19,359 nucleotides of DNA. Source: Bacteroidota bacterium (GTDB lineage: Bacteria > Bacteroidota > Bacteroidia > Chitinophagales > Chitinophagaceae). Location: assembly GCA_023416995.1 (NCBI GenBank), contig JAEZGI010000008.1:1-19359 (forward strand). Reading direction: 5' to 3'. Positions within the stretch are counted from its first letter, which is position 1. Each line of letters opens with the position of its first letter. Positions 1 through 6,083 of the stretch are shown here, in pieces. A program made the translations under genes and the position numbers. Below the pieces are notes generated by a model. It was not told where the DNA came from, ran no database searches, and saw nothing but the letters and a program-made list of their open reading frames with translations.

Positions 1-2004
1 CTTCAAAAGGCAGACATTGAAAAGCTGAACCTGGCGCAGGATATTCCTTTTATCCTGAACCAGACACCGTCGGTGGTAGTAAATTCAGACGCCGGAAATG
101 GGGTTGGCTATACCGGTCTCCGGATACGCGGTTCAGACGCTACCCGTATCAACATGACGATCAACGGCATTCCTTACAATGATGCTGAATCACAAGGTTT
201 ATTTTTTGTGAACCTGCCCGATTTCGCCTCTTCTATCAACAGTGTGCAGATCCAGCGGGGCGTGGGTACTTCCTCTAACGGGGCAGGCGCTTTCGGCGCG
301 TCAATGAATTTCAGCACCAGCGAAGTGAACCCCGAAGGTTATGCGGAAATAAATAACAGCGTTGGCTCATTCAATACCTGGAAACATACCGTAAAAGCCG
401 GCAGCGGTTTGATCGCTGATCACTTCACCGTTGATGCCAGGCTATCCAGGATATCAAGTGATGGATTTGTAGACAGGGCGAGCAGTGATCTTTCATCTTT
501 CTATCTTTCCGGCGCTTATCTCACAAAGAAGTCGGCGTTGAGACTTAATGTGTTTTCTGGTAAAGAAAAAACTTACCAGGCCTGGAACGGTATCCCGGAA
601 AGCATGCTGAATACAAACCGTCGGTTTAATTCATCCGGCACTGAAAAGCCTGGTGCTCCCTACGACAACGAAACTGATAATTACCAGCAAGACCATTTCC
701 AATTGCTGTTTAATCATGAGGTTAACAGCAGGCTCACCTTTAACACTGCCTTTTTTCTGTCGAAAGGGAAGGGCTACTACGAAAATTACCGTGCAGGGGA
801 AGCATATGCAGATTACAACTTACCCGATTTTATAACAGCCAATGACACACTTACTGAAACGGACCTGGTAAGGCAGTTGTGGCTCGACAATAGTTATTAC
901 GGGCAGGTACTCTCCGTGCAATACAAAGGCAAAAAATCCTCTTTAACCGCAGGCGGTGGCTGGAACAGGTATGATGGTCACCATTTCGGTGAGGTAACCT
1001 GGGCCGCAGCGGGCTTTCCATCGAAATACCGCTGGTACGATCTGAATGCATATAAGACTGACGTAAATGGTTATGCGAAATACCAGTTAACTGTATTACC
1101 AGGGCTTGATGTGTTCGCTGATCTTCAATACCGCCGCGTGTTGTATGATCTTGGTGGATTTCGCAACAACCCTGACCTTCAGATCCGTAACACATACAAC
1201 TTTGTAAATCCGAAAGCAGGTGTTTCTTATAGCCGCAATAATTACCTCTTATATGCTTCTTATGCAACGGGCAATAAAGAACCCAATCGTGACGACTTCG
1301 AAGCGGGTGCGGCCGAACAACCCAAACCGGAAAGATTGCATGATTTTGAGTTGGGTATTGAGAGAAAAACCGCCCGTTACAACTGGAGCGCCGTTGTTTA
1401 TTACATGTTATACAAAAACCAGCTTGTTCAAACCGGTAAGATCAATGATGTTGGCGTGCAGACCAGAACAAATATACCAGACAGCTACCGGCTGGGTATC
1501 GAGTTACAGGGAAAGGTATTGTTAACCGACTGGCTCAATCTGTCAGGCAACCTAACATTGAGCCGCAACCGAATCAGAAATTTTACAGAATACATTGATG
1601 ACTATGATGCAGGTGGACAAAAAGTTATTGATCATGGGGAAACTGAGATTTCGTTTTCACCGGCTATAACCAGTTTTGGCAGCATTAACCTGGTACCGGT
1701 GAAAAATATGGAGATCAATTTCTTTAGCAAGTATGTAAGCCGTCAATATCTTGATAACACTGAAAACAAAGCCCGAAGTATTGACGATTATTTTGTTCAG
1801 GATGTGCGGTTATCCTACAGTCTGAAACGTTGGCTGGCGCGTGAAATCAATCTGAGTGCACAGGTGTTTAATGTATTCGATCGCAGGTATGAATCAAATG
1901 GATATACCTTCAGCTATTATTATGATGGCGCACTGACAACGGAAAACTATTATTATCCGATGGCGGGCACGAACTTCATGGTAGGTTTGAACATAAAACT
2001 ATAA
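1..2004 (+). CDS. TonB-dependent outer-membrane receptor, 5' end missing
   Basis: The frame is open from base 1 to a TAA at 2002-2004, giving 667 visible residues with no start codon in the window. The N-terminal part is the latter portion of a plug domain: it contains the receptor hallmarks TPSVVV, GLRIRGSDATRINMTINGIP and QIQRGVGTSSNGAGAFG. The remainder is rich in alternating aromatic/polar strands typical of a 22-stranded beta barrel, and it ends in the aromatic-rich strand NFMVGLNIKL, as such receptors do. These proteins sit in the outer membrane and import siderophores, cobalamin, glycans or other large ligands using TonB-ExbBD energy. The style of the plug is closer to iron-complex/FecA-like receptors than to long SusC proteins, and no SusD partner follows. 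The ligand cannot be told from the sequence. The signal peptide, any carboxypeptidase-like N-terminal domain and most of the TonB box region lie upstream of the window. Confidence 0.93.
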   Translation, partial: LQKADIEKLNLAQDIPFILNQTPSVVVNSDAGNGVGYTGLRIRGSDATRINMTINGIPYNDAESQGLFFVNLPDFASSINSVQIQRGVGTSSNGAGAFGASMNFSTSEVNPEGYAEINNSVGSFNTWKHTVKAGSGLIADHFTVDARLSRISSDGFVDRASSDLSSFYLSGAYLTKKSALRLNVFSGKEKTYQAWNGIPESMLNTNRRFNSSGTEKPGAPYDNETDNYQQDHFQLLFNHEVNSRLTFNTAFFLSKGKGYYENYRAGEAYADYNLPDFITANDTLTETDLVRQLWLDNSYYGQVLSVQYKGKKSSLTAGGGWNRYDGHHFGEVTWAAAGFPSKYRWYDLNAYKTDVNGYAKYQLTVLPGLDVFADLQYRRVLYDLGGFRNNPDLQIRNTYNFVNPKAGVSYSRNNYLLYASYATGNKEPNRDDFEAGAAEQPKPERLHDFELGIERKTARYNWSAVVYYMLYKNQLVQTGKINDVGVQTRTNIPDSYRLGIELQGKVLLTDWLNLSGNLTLSRNRIRNFTEYIDDYDAGGQKVIDHGETEISFSPAITSFGSINLVPVKNMEINFFSKYVSRQYLDNTENKARSIDDYFVQDVRLSYSLKRWLAREINLSAQVFNVFDRRYESNGYTFSYYYDGALTTENYYYPMAGTNFMVGLNIKL

Positions 2005-2020
2005 AGACCTGGTCATCGCA

Positions 2021-2058
2021 AATAAAAAAACGAACCGGCAATGGTTCGTTTTTTTATT
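2021..2058. terminator. Bidirectional intrinsic terminator
   Basis: A perfect 16-base inverted repeat (2021-2036 and 2043-2058) surrounds a 6-base loop GGCAAT. The stem core is CGAACC/GGTTCG, flanked by seven A on the left and seven T on the right, so the same hairpin has a U-tract on either strand. It lies 17 bases after the receptor stop codon and 26 bases after the end of the rhodanese gene on the opposite strand, which fits a shared terminator for the two convergent units. Confidence 0.88.
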
Positions 2059-2083
2059 TGAGTAAGCCCGAGAAGCAGGCATA

Positions 2084-2392
2084 TCAGGATAGATTTTTTT
2101 GTTGCCAGCCAAGCATTCCACCAACAAGGTTTTTTGTGTTGGTAAAACCCATGTTTTCGAGGATCATGCAAGCCTGCCCGCTGCGTCCGCCACTCCGGCA
2201 ATAACAGATCACTTCCTGGTTTTTGAGATCCTCAAGTTCGGGAACATCCATTGACTGAATTTTACCAAGCGGGATGAGTTTGCCACCAATATTAAATTCT
2301 GCATTTTCATGGGGCTCACGTACATCCACCAGGTTGATATGCTCGCCGGCATCCAATCTCTTTTTGACCTCTTCTGCAGTTATATTTTCCAT
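2084..2392 (-). CDS. Single-domain rhodanese-like sulfurtransferase
   Basis: A 102-residue protein that consists of one rhodanese fold and little else. LVDVREPHE (residues 21-29) is the conserved CH2A-type segment. The active-site loop is CRSGGRS (65-71), so the catalytic cysteine is Cys65, which carries a persulfide in this family. The C-terminal GGMLGW motif is also typical. There is no signal peptide, so it should act in the cytoplasm, as GlpE-like proteins do; the physiological sulfur donor and acceptor are not known. The ATG at 2390-2392 follows the PASTA gene stop by 18 bases on the same strand, so it is probably the last gene of the ddl transcription unit. The functional link with cell-wall genes is not evident and may be only co-transcription. 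Confidence 0.9.
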   Translation of the reverse strand: MENITAEEVKKRLDAGEHINLVDVREPHENAEFNIGGKLIPLGKIQSMDVPELEDLKNQEVICYCRSGGRSGQACMILENMGFTNTKNLVGGMLGWQQKNLS

Positions 2393-2410
2393 ATTTATAT
2401 ATTTAGAAGT

Positions 2411-3217
2411 TTAGTAATTCGCTGCCGATGAATCTGCGGGTCGCACCGGTTTGTTGACACCAAGGAATATATCAATCGACTGACCTTGCCTGATCCGGAT
2501 CACGCGGTTATCTGGTGTCATTCTTTCGGGGCGTTGCAAATAAACGAATGCATTTGTTGAATCGCGTACATCCTGGTCGAAGATGGTGGCTCCCACTACC
2601 AATCCGTTACCTTCAAGAAGTGCCCTCGCCTGCTCGTAAGTGAGCCCAACCAGGTCAGGAACTGCGAACTCATCCTGTCCCAAACCCGAACCCAGCACTA
2701 ATGTTATTTTGCTTCCCATTGATATTTTAGCACCCGGTTTTATCGGGCTGCCGTTATATAACTGATCAAGAACGGCATTTTTAGCGAAATCGTGCCGGTA
2801 CACCGTGTCTTCCAGTTGCAGTCCGTACTGCTTTAGCGCTACCTCTGCACTCCGGAAGGTCATACTCATGAAATTTGGCATTTCAATGACCGGGGGCACT
2901 GAGCGGTTGATGGTGAGGTATATGGTGCGGTTCACTTTAACCACGGCATCGGCCTCGGGAACCTGGCGCACAACCGAATTAGCGCGGGCGGTATCCACAT
3001 ACACCGAATCCTGTAATTCAATATCAAAACCTTTTTCTTCGAGAATGCGCGTGGCTTCAGCATAATCTTTCCCCGCTACAGACGGTACAGTAACAGTTTC
3101 ACCATGTTTGGTGAGAATATCCAGGTAATTTAAAAAAAGGAACAATACAAGGAACACCAACACAAGGCTGATCAGGATATGTACCCAAAGCGGTTTGCCG
3201 CTGATAAATTTAAACAC
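2411..3217 (-). CDS. Membrane-anchored protein with three PASTA domains
   Basis: A 268-residue protein. After a short basic N-terminus there is one transmembrane helix (about residues 11-31, very rich in Leu/Val/Phe), then three PASTA repeats at about 40-105, 110-177 and 184-256, each opening with a V/MP-x2-x-G/S-type segment (VPSVAGKDYAEA, MPNFMSMTFRSAE, VPDLVGLTYEQA) and followed by a short disordered tail. PASTA domains occur in Ser/Thr kinases and penicillin-binding proteins and are thought to bind peptidoglycan fragments. Here no kinase or transpeptidase domain is present, so this is a free-standing periplasmic PASTA protein. The first possible start is GTG at 3215-3217, since no in-frame ATG precedes the helix; a GTG start is uncommon in this group. 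It lies 43 bases after ddl, which supports a role in the cell wall, but its exact job is unknown. Confidence 0.88.
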   Translation of the reverse strand: MFKFISGKPLWVHILISLVLVFLVLFLFLNYLDILTKHGETVTVPSVAGKDYAEATRILEEKGFDIELQDSVYVDTARANSVVRQVPEADAVVKVNRTIYLTINRSVPPVIEMPNFMSMTFRSAEVALKQYGLQLEDTVYRHDFAKNAVLDQLYNGSPIKPGAKISMGSKITLVLGSGLGQDEFAVPDLVGLTYEQARALLEGNGLVVGATIFDQDVRDSTNAFVYLQRPERMTPDNRVIRIRQGQSIDIFLGVNKPVRPADSSAANY

Positions 3218-3260
3218 AGGCTGACAGAATTTAAGTGTTTTATCTCCGGTTGAAAGTAAA

Positions 3261-4247
3261 TCATTTCCGGCTCAAAGCATCTTCAATGAGAGAACTGTAA
3301 AAATCTTTTAACGTCCAGCCCATGGCACGCACCTGCTGGGGTACGATGCTCGCTTCACTTTGGCCCGGTACCGTATTGATCTCGAGCATGTATGGAGCAT
3401 CTTTGTCCTCGTCGTAGATGAAATCGATCCGGACCACCCCGCGGCAATTAAAAACCTCGTACACCTTCCGGGCAGTGGCACGGATGCGCTCCCTCATGTG
3501 ATCATTTATTTCAGCCGGAGTAGTTTCTTTGCTCTTCCCCTCATATTTTGCCTCGAAATCAAAAAAAGCTTTATCTGTACTTACTTCCGTTATTGGAAGA
3601 ACGATGATTTCTTTCGTGGTTTTGAAAACGCCCACAGTAAACTCCCGGCCACTGATATACTCTTCAACCAGGATCTGGCTGTCTTCTTTAAAAGCTTTTT
3701 CCAAAGCTCCGGCCAGTTCATTTTCCTGCATTACCTTACTCATGCCGATGCTGCTACCACCATTATTTGGCTTAACAAACAACGGCAGTTTCAGCTCTTT
3801 CAGAATTGACTGCGGTGAAACCGGGGTATGGTTGAACAAATGCATCGACCGGGCGACATGTATTCCCGCAAAAGCAGCAACAGCAACGGTATAGCGTTTA
3901 TTAAATGTAAGTGCTGAAGTGGCTGCATCACATGAAGTATAAGGTAGCCCCATCAGATCAAAATAACCCTGCAATCTGCCGTCTTCGCCCGGAGTGCCAT
4001 GAATGCCTATTAACACCGCATCAAAGCGAACATGTTTCCCATCTGTGACCAAGGAGAAATCATCTTTATTAACAGCAGTCTTGACTCCGTCGGCCCCTTC
4101 GTACCACCATCCACCGGGAGTGATATCAATTTTATAAACGTTGAATTTTTCCTGGTCTATATTCTTTTCTATCGTCACTGCGCTCTTATACGATATAACT
4201 GACTCGGTGGAATAACCACCCGTAACAAATGCGATGGAAGGCTTCAT
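3261..4247 (-). CDS. ddl: D-alanine--D-alanine ligase
   Basis: An ATP-grasp ligase of 328 residues that joins two D-alanines for the peptidoglycan pentapeptide, acting in the cytoplasm. Family landmarks are all present: an N-terminal GGYSTE segment, GIHGTPGEDGRLQGYFDLMG, the ATP-binding loop KPNNGGSSIGM, the EEYISGREFTVGV strand, and the metal/ATP-binding C-terminal segment MLEINTVPGQSEASI. The reading frame extends 16 codons further to a TTG at 4293-4295, but I chose the ATG at 4245-4247 because the family begins with this MKPSIAFVTGG strand, the length then matches other Ddl proteins, and the upstream TTG looks like the -33 element of the promoter. The PASTA and rhodanese genes follow on the same strand with gaps of 43 and 18 bases. 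The symbol rests on family identity; a genome may carry more than one paralogue. Confidence 0.95.
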   Translation of the reverse strand: MKPSIAFVTGGYSTESVISYKSAVTIEKNIDQEKFNVYKIDITPGGWWYEGADGVKTAVNKDDFSLVTDGKHVRFDAVLIGIHGTPGEDGRLQGYFDLMGLPYTSCDAATSALTFNKRYTVAVAAFAGIHVARSMHLFNHTPVSPQSILKELKLPLFVKPNNGGSSIGMSKVMQENELAGALEKAFKEDSQILVEEYISGREFTVGVFKTTKEIIVLPITEVSTDKAFFDFEAKYEGKSKETTPAEINDHMRERIRATARKVYEVFNCRGVVRIDFIYDEDKDAPYMLEINTVPGQSEASIVPQQVRAMGWTLKDFYSSLIEDALSRK

Positions 4248-4264
4248 AAGTATGTCTGTTGTGC

Positions 4265-4295
4265 CAATATTAGAGATTAATTCTAAAATATTCAA
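4265..4295 (-). promoter_or_regulatory. Putative promoter of ddl
   Basis: Read on the minus strand, TTG (4293-4295) is followed after 20 bases by TAATATTG (4265-4272), which differs from the Bacteroidota -7 consensus TAnnTTTG at one position. Transcription would start near 4258, leaving a leader of only about ten bases before the ATG at 4247. It is a consensus match only. Confidence 0.4.
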
Positions 4296-4319
4296 GGGTT
4301 ATATGATAGCACTAATAAT

Positions 4320-4350
4320 AAAGGTGAAGGAATAATCTCCCTTCACCTTT
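4320..4350 (-). terminator. Probable terminator hairpin between the ferredoxin gene and ddl
   Basis: A perfect 11-base-pair inverted repeat, AAAGGTGAAGG at 4320-4330 and CCTTCACCTTT at 4340-4350, with a 9-base loop. On the minus strand it lies downstream of the ferredoxin gene and upstream of the ddl promoter. The run after the stem is TTTATTATTA rather than pure T, so it is a moderate rather than strong intrinsic terminator. Confidence 0.65.
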
Positions 4351-4395
4351 CTACGACGGGAAATATCACCCGCCAAATACAGTAGTCTTGCAACT

Positions 4396-4422
4396 ACTTT
4401 CACTATTGTGATAGCTGAAAGT
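4396..4422 (-). other. Stem-loop just after the ferredoxin stop codon
   Basis: ACTTTCA-CTAT at 4396-4406 can pair with ATAG-TGAAAGT at 4411-4422 around a TGTG loop, making 11 base pairs with a single bulged base at 4415. It begins 11 bases beyond the ferredoxin stop on the minus strand. There is no T-run, so it may stabilise the 3' end of the transcript rather than terminate it. A second, shorter hairpin (AGTAGT at 4381-4386 with ACTACT at 4393-4398) overlaps it by three bases, so the two cannot both form fully. Confidence 0.5.
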
Positions 4423-4433
4423 TAAACAATTTT

Positions 4434-4781
4434 TCAGATGTGGAGGCGCTCTTTTTTTGCAAGCAATTCTTCAACTGTTTCCACATACATTTCGTCCGGC
4501 ACACAACAGTCAACAGGACAAACAGCAGCGCACTGGGGCTCTTCGTGAAAACCCTGGCATTCTGTGCATTTATTCGGAACTATATAATAAGTATCAACGC
4601 TTATTGGTGAATGACGCTGGTCGGCCTCTACCACAACACCATCGATTAATGTAAAGGGACCTTTGATAGAAGTGCCATCAGCGATGGACCATTCCACGCC
4701 ACCTTCATAGATCGCATTATTTGGACATTCCGGTTCGCATGCACCACAGTTTATACATTCGTCTGTAATTTTTATCGCCAT
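4434..4781 (-). CDS. 2[4Fe-4S] ferredoxin
   Basis: A 115-residue cytoplasmic electron carrier with eight well-placed cluster cysteines. The first motif is C9-x2-C12-x2-C15-x3-C19-P; the second is C72-x2-C75-x8-C84-x3-C88-P. The eight-residue spacing in the second motif is the signature of Allochromatium-type (Alvin) ferredoxins, which carry two low-potential [4Fe-4S] clusters. About 52 residues separate the motifs, much longer than in classical ferredoxins of this type, and this insert (with WSIADGTS and VEADQRHSPISVDTYY) is an odd feature. A further Cys pair, C92-C93, follows the second motif. The gene is divergent from the acyl-CoA reductase gene with only 59 bases between their starts, which suggests but does not prove a working partnership. 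It could equally serve other oxidoreductases in the cell. Confidence 0.93.
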   Translation of the reverse strand: MAIKITDECINCGACEPECPNNAIYEGGVEWSIADGTSIKGPFTLIDGVVVEADQRHSPISVDTYYIVPNKCTECQGFHEEPQCAAVCPVDCCVPDEMYVETVEELLAKKERLHI

Positions 4782-4812
4782 GCTATAAATAGATTTTTAA
4801 AGTTGATTGCAG

Positions 4813-4820
4813 TTACTTTG
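4813..4820 (+). promoter_or_regulatory. Possible -7 element of the acyl-CoA reductase gene
   Basis: TTACTTTG matches TAnnTTTG at all but one defined position and would place transcription start near 4827, about 14 bases before the ATG. No TTG is found at the matching upstream distance. It overlaps the transcribed side of the opposing ferredoxin promoter, so the two transcription start regions face each other. Confidence 0.35.
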
Positions 4821-4825
4821 CAGGA

Positions 4826-4855
4826 CAAATATACGGCTAGATGGACTTACAACAA
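4826..4855 (-). promoter_or_regulatory. Promoter of the ferredoxin gene
   Basis: On the minus strand TTG (4853-4855) is separated by exactly 19 bases from TATATTTG (4826-4833), a full match to the Bacteroidota TTG-N19-TAnnTTTG pattern. The start point would be near 4819, giving a leader of about 38 bases. The -33 element lies inside the first codons of the divergent acyl-CoA reductase gene. Confidence 0.6.
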
Positions 4856-5839
4856 CGACTAAATTTGCTGGTACAACTAGGAGAATATATCCTGTCCGCG
4901 CCTTCTTCATGGCTTTCCGCCAAAGAAAAAGCGTATCGTGAGAACAATTGGTTCACACCTGAATTCATTGATAAAAGTGCTTCTGCCATTGCCTTAAATT
5001 TTCTATCACAGAATAATCTAAGCGCTCTTATAAATACATACAATATACCTGCCACCAAAAATAATCCTGCCAATGTTGGAATTGTAATGGCCGGCAACCT
5101 GCCACTGGTCGGTTTTCACGATTTCCTGTGTACATTTCTCGCCGGTCATCATCAAACCATCAAATTGTCTTCAAAGGATAACGTGCTCTTACCGCATCTT
5201 ATTGAATGGCTGATAGAAAAAGCACCGGAACTGAGGGACGAAATCAGGTTTTCAGACATGCTTAAAGGCTGTGATGCCTATATAGCTACGGGCAGTAATA
5301 ATTCAGCCAGGTACTTTGAATACTATTTCTCAAAATTTCCTCATATCATTCGTAAAAACCGCACGGCAGTAGCTGTGGTTACGGGCCATGAATCAAGTGA
5401 GGAACTTGGTTTACTTGCTGATGATGTGTACACCTATTTTGGCCTGGGCTGCCGGAACGTAACAAAGATTTATGTACCTGCCGGTTACAATTTCGAACAA
5501 CTGCTGCAGGCTTTCAAAAAGTATAATTATCTCTTCGACCACCATAAATACAAAAACAATTACGATTACCAGCTCGCCCTTCTTCTCCTGAACAATAAAT
5601 TTTACATGACGGATGGTTCGATCATCCTCCAGGAATCTGAATCAATCTTCTCGCCGATCAGTTTGTTGAATTACGAATTTCACGCCGACCCGGTTTCCCT
5701 GGTGCCCGAACTAAAGGCTAACGAAAGTGTACAATGTGTTGTTGGTGCGGGCGGTGTTCCGTTCGGTAGGGCACAGCAACCCGGACTGACAGATTTTGCA
5801 GATGGCGTTGACACGCTGCAATTTTTACTGTCGTTCTGA
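4841..5839 (+). CDS. LuxC-like acyl-CoA reductase
   Basis: A 332-residue protein of the LuxC/acyl-CoA reductase family, related to aldehyde dehydrogenases, which reduce activated fatty acids to aldehydes with NAD(P)H. The central part has VGIVMAGNLPLVGFHDFLC (79-97) and the nucleotide-binding/active-site stretch ATGSNNSARYFEYYF (149-163). The probable catalytic cysteine is Cys204 in FGLGCRNVTK. It is shorter than bioluminescence LuxC, and no luxD or luxE partner is nearby, so a role in light production is not implied; the acyl substrate and fate of the product are unknown. The ATG at 4841 is the first in frame and matches the usual MDLQQR-like start. Its divergent neighbour is a ferredoxin gene. 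No terminator is obvious in the bases after the stop. Confidence 0.85.
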   Translation: MDLQQRLNLLVQLGEYILSAPSSWLSAKEKAYRENNWFTPEFIDKSASAIALNFLSQNNLSALINTYNIPATKNNPANVGIVMAGNLPLVGFHDFLCTFLAGHHQTIKLSSKDNVLLPHLIEWLIEKAPELRDEIRFSDMLKGCDAYIATGSNNSARYFEYYFSKFPHIIRKNRTAVAVVTGHESSEELGLLADDVYTYFGLGCRNVTKIYVPAGYNFEQLLQAFKKYNYLFDHHKYKNNYDYQLALLLLNNKFYMTDGSIILQESESIFSPISLLNYEFHADPVSLVPELKANESVQCVVGAGGVPFGRAQQPGLTDFADGVDTLQFLLSF

Positions 5840-5915
5840 AATTTTGACAATCGATAAAGTTGTTAAAGATTTCCACAGCTTTATTCGAAATCTGACAACT
5901 CCTGCCATCAAAACA

Positions 5916-5945
5916 TTGATATTGTCTGCGTTTTGCCTTAATTTG
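5916..5945 (+). promoter_or_regulatory. Promoter of the HtrA-type protease gene
   Basis: TTG at 5916-5918 lies exactly 19 bases before TTAATTTG (5938-5945), one mismatch from the Bacteroidota TTG-N19-TAnnTTTG pattern. Transcription would begin near 5952 and leave a leader of about 130 bases, longer than those suggested for other genes in this window. Confidence 0.45.
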
Positions 5946-5951
5946 TACCAC

Positions 5952-6083
5952 CAAGTACGAAGACCTTAGTAAATTAATTGTTAAACAAAACAGGTGGTGC
6001 CACCTTTTACAATTGCGATGCGTTAATTTACCAGTGTATAGGCATACAATTTGAAAACAAGTAATTTATAAAACTACAGAGAG
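5952..6083 (+). other. Structured 5' leader of the protease gene
   Basis: This stretch has no ORF of its own but contains nested inverted repeats. GTAAATTAA (5969-5977) pairs perfectly with TTAATTTAC (6023-6031), and inside lies AGGTGG/CCACCT (5992-5997 and 6000-6005). A further ACCACC at 5948-5953 could compete for the GGTGGT segment, although part of it may lie just upstream of the transcript start. The rest is AT-rich with no recognised riboswitch. Function is not known; thermosensing or stress control is only a guess from the type of gene it precedes. Confidence 0.35.

Noticed and set aside
851..1267. 138-codon open frame on the minus strand inside the TonB receptor gene
   Set aside because: It is antisense to a convincing receptor sequence, has no recognisable domain and an unnatural composition (many His, Cys, Arg).
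3360..3894. Two overlapping plus-strand open frames of 121 and 149 codons within ddl
   Set aside because: They are antisense to conserved ATP-grasp motifs and show no domain or start context of their own.
4248..4295. N-terminal extension of Ddl from a TTG at 4293-4295
   Set aside because: The family starts at the MKPSIAFVTGG strand, the ATG at 4247 is well placed, and this TTG fits the -33 promoter element.
4841..5839. A bioluminescence (lux) gene
   Set aside because: The protein is LuxC-like in fold only; luxA, luxB, luxD and luxE are absent and such reductases are widespread in non-luminous bacteria.
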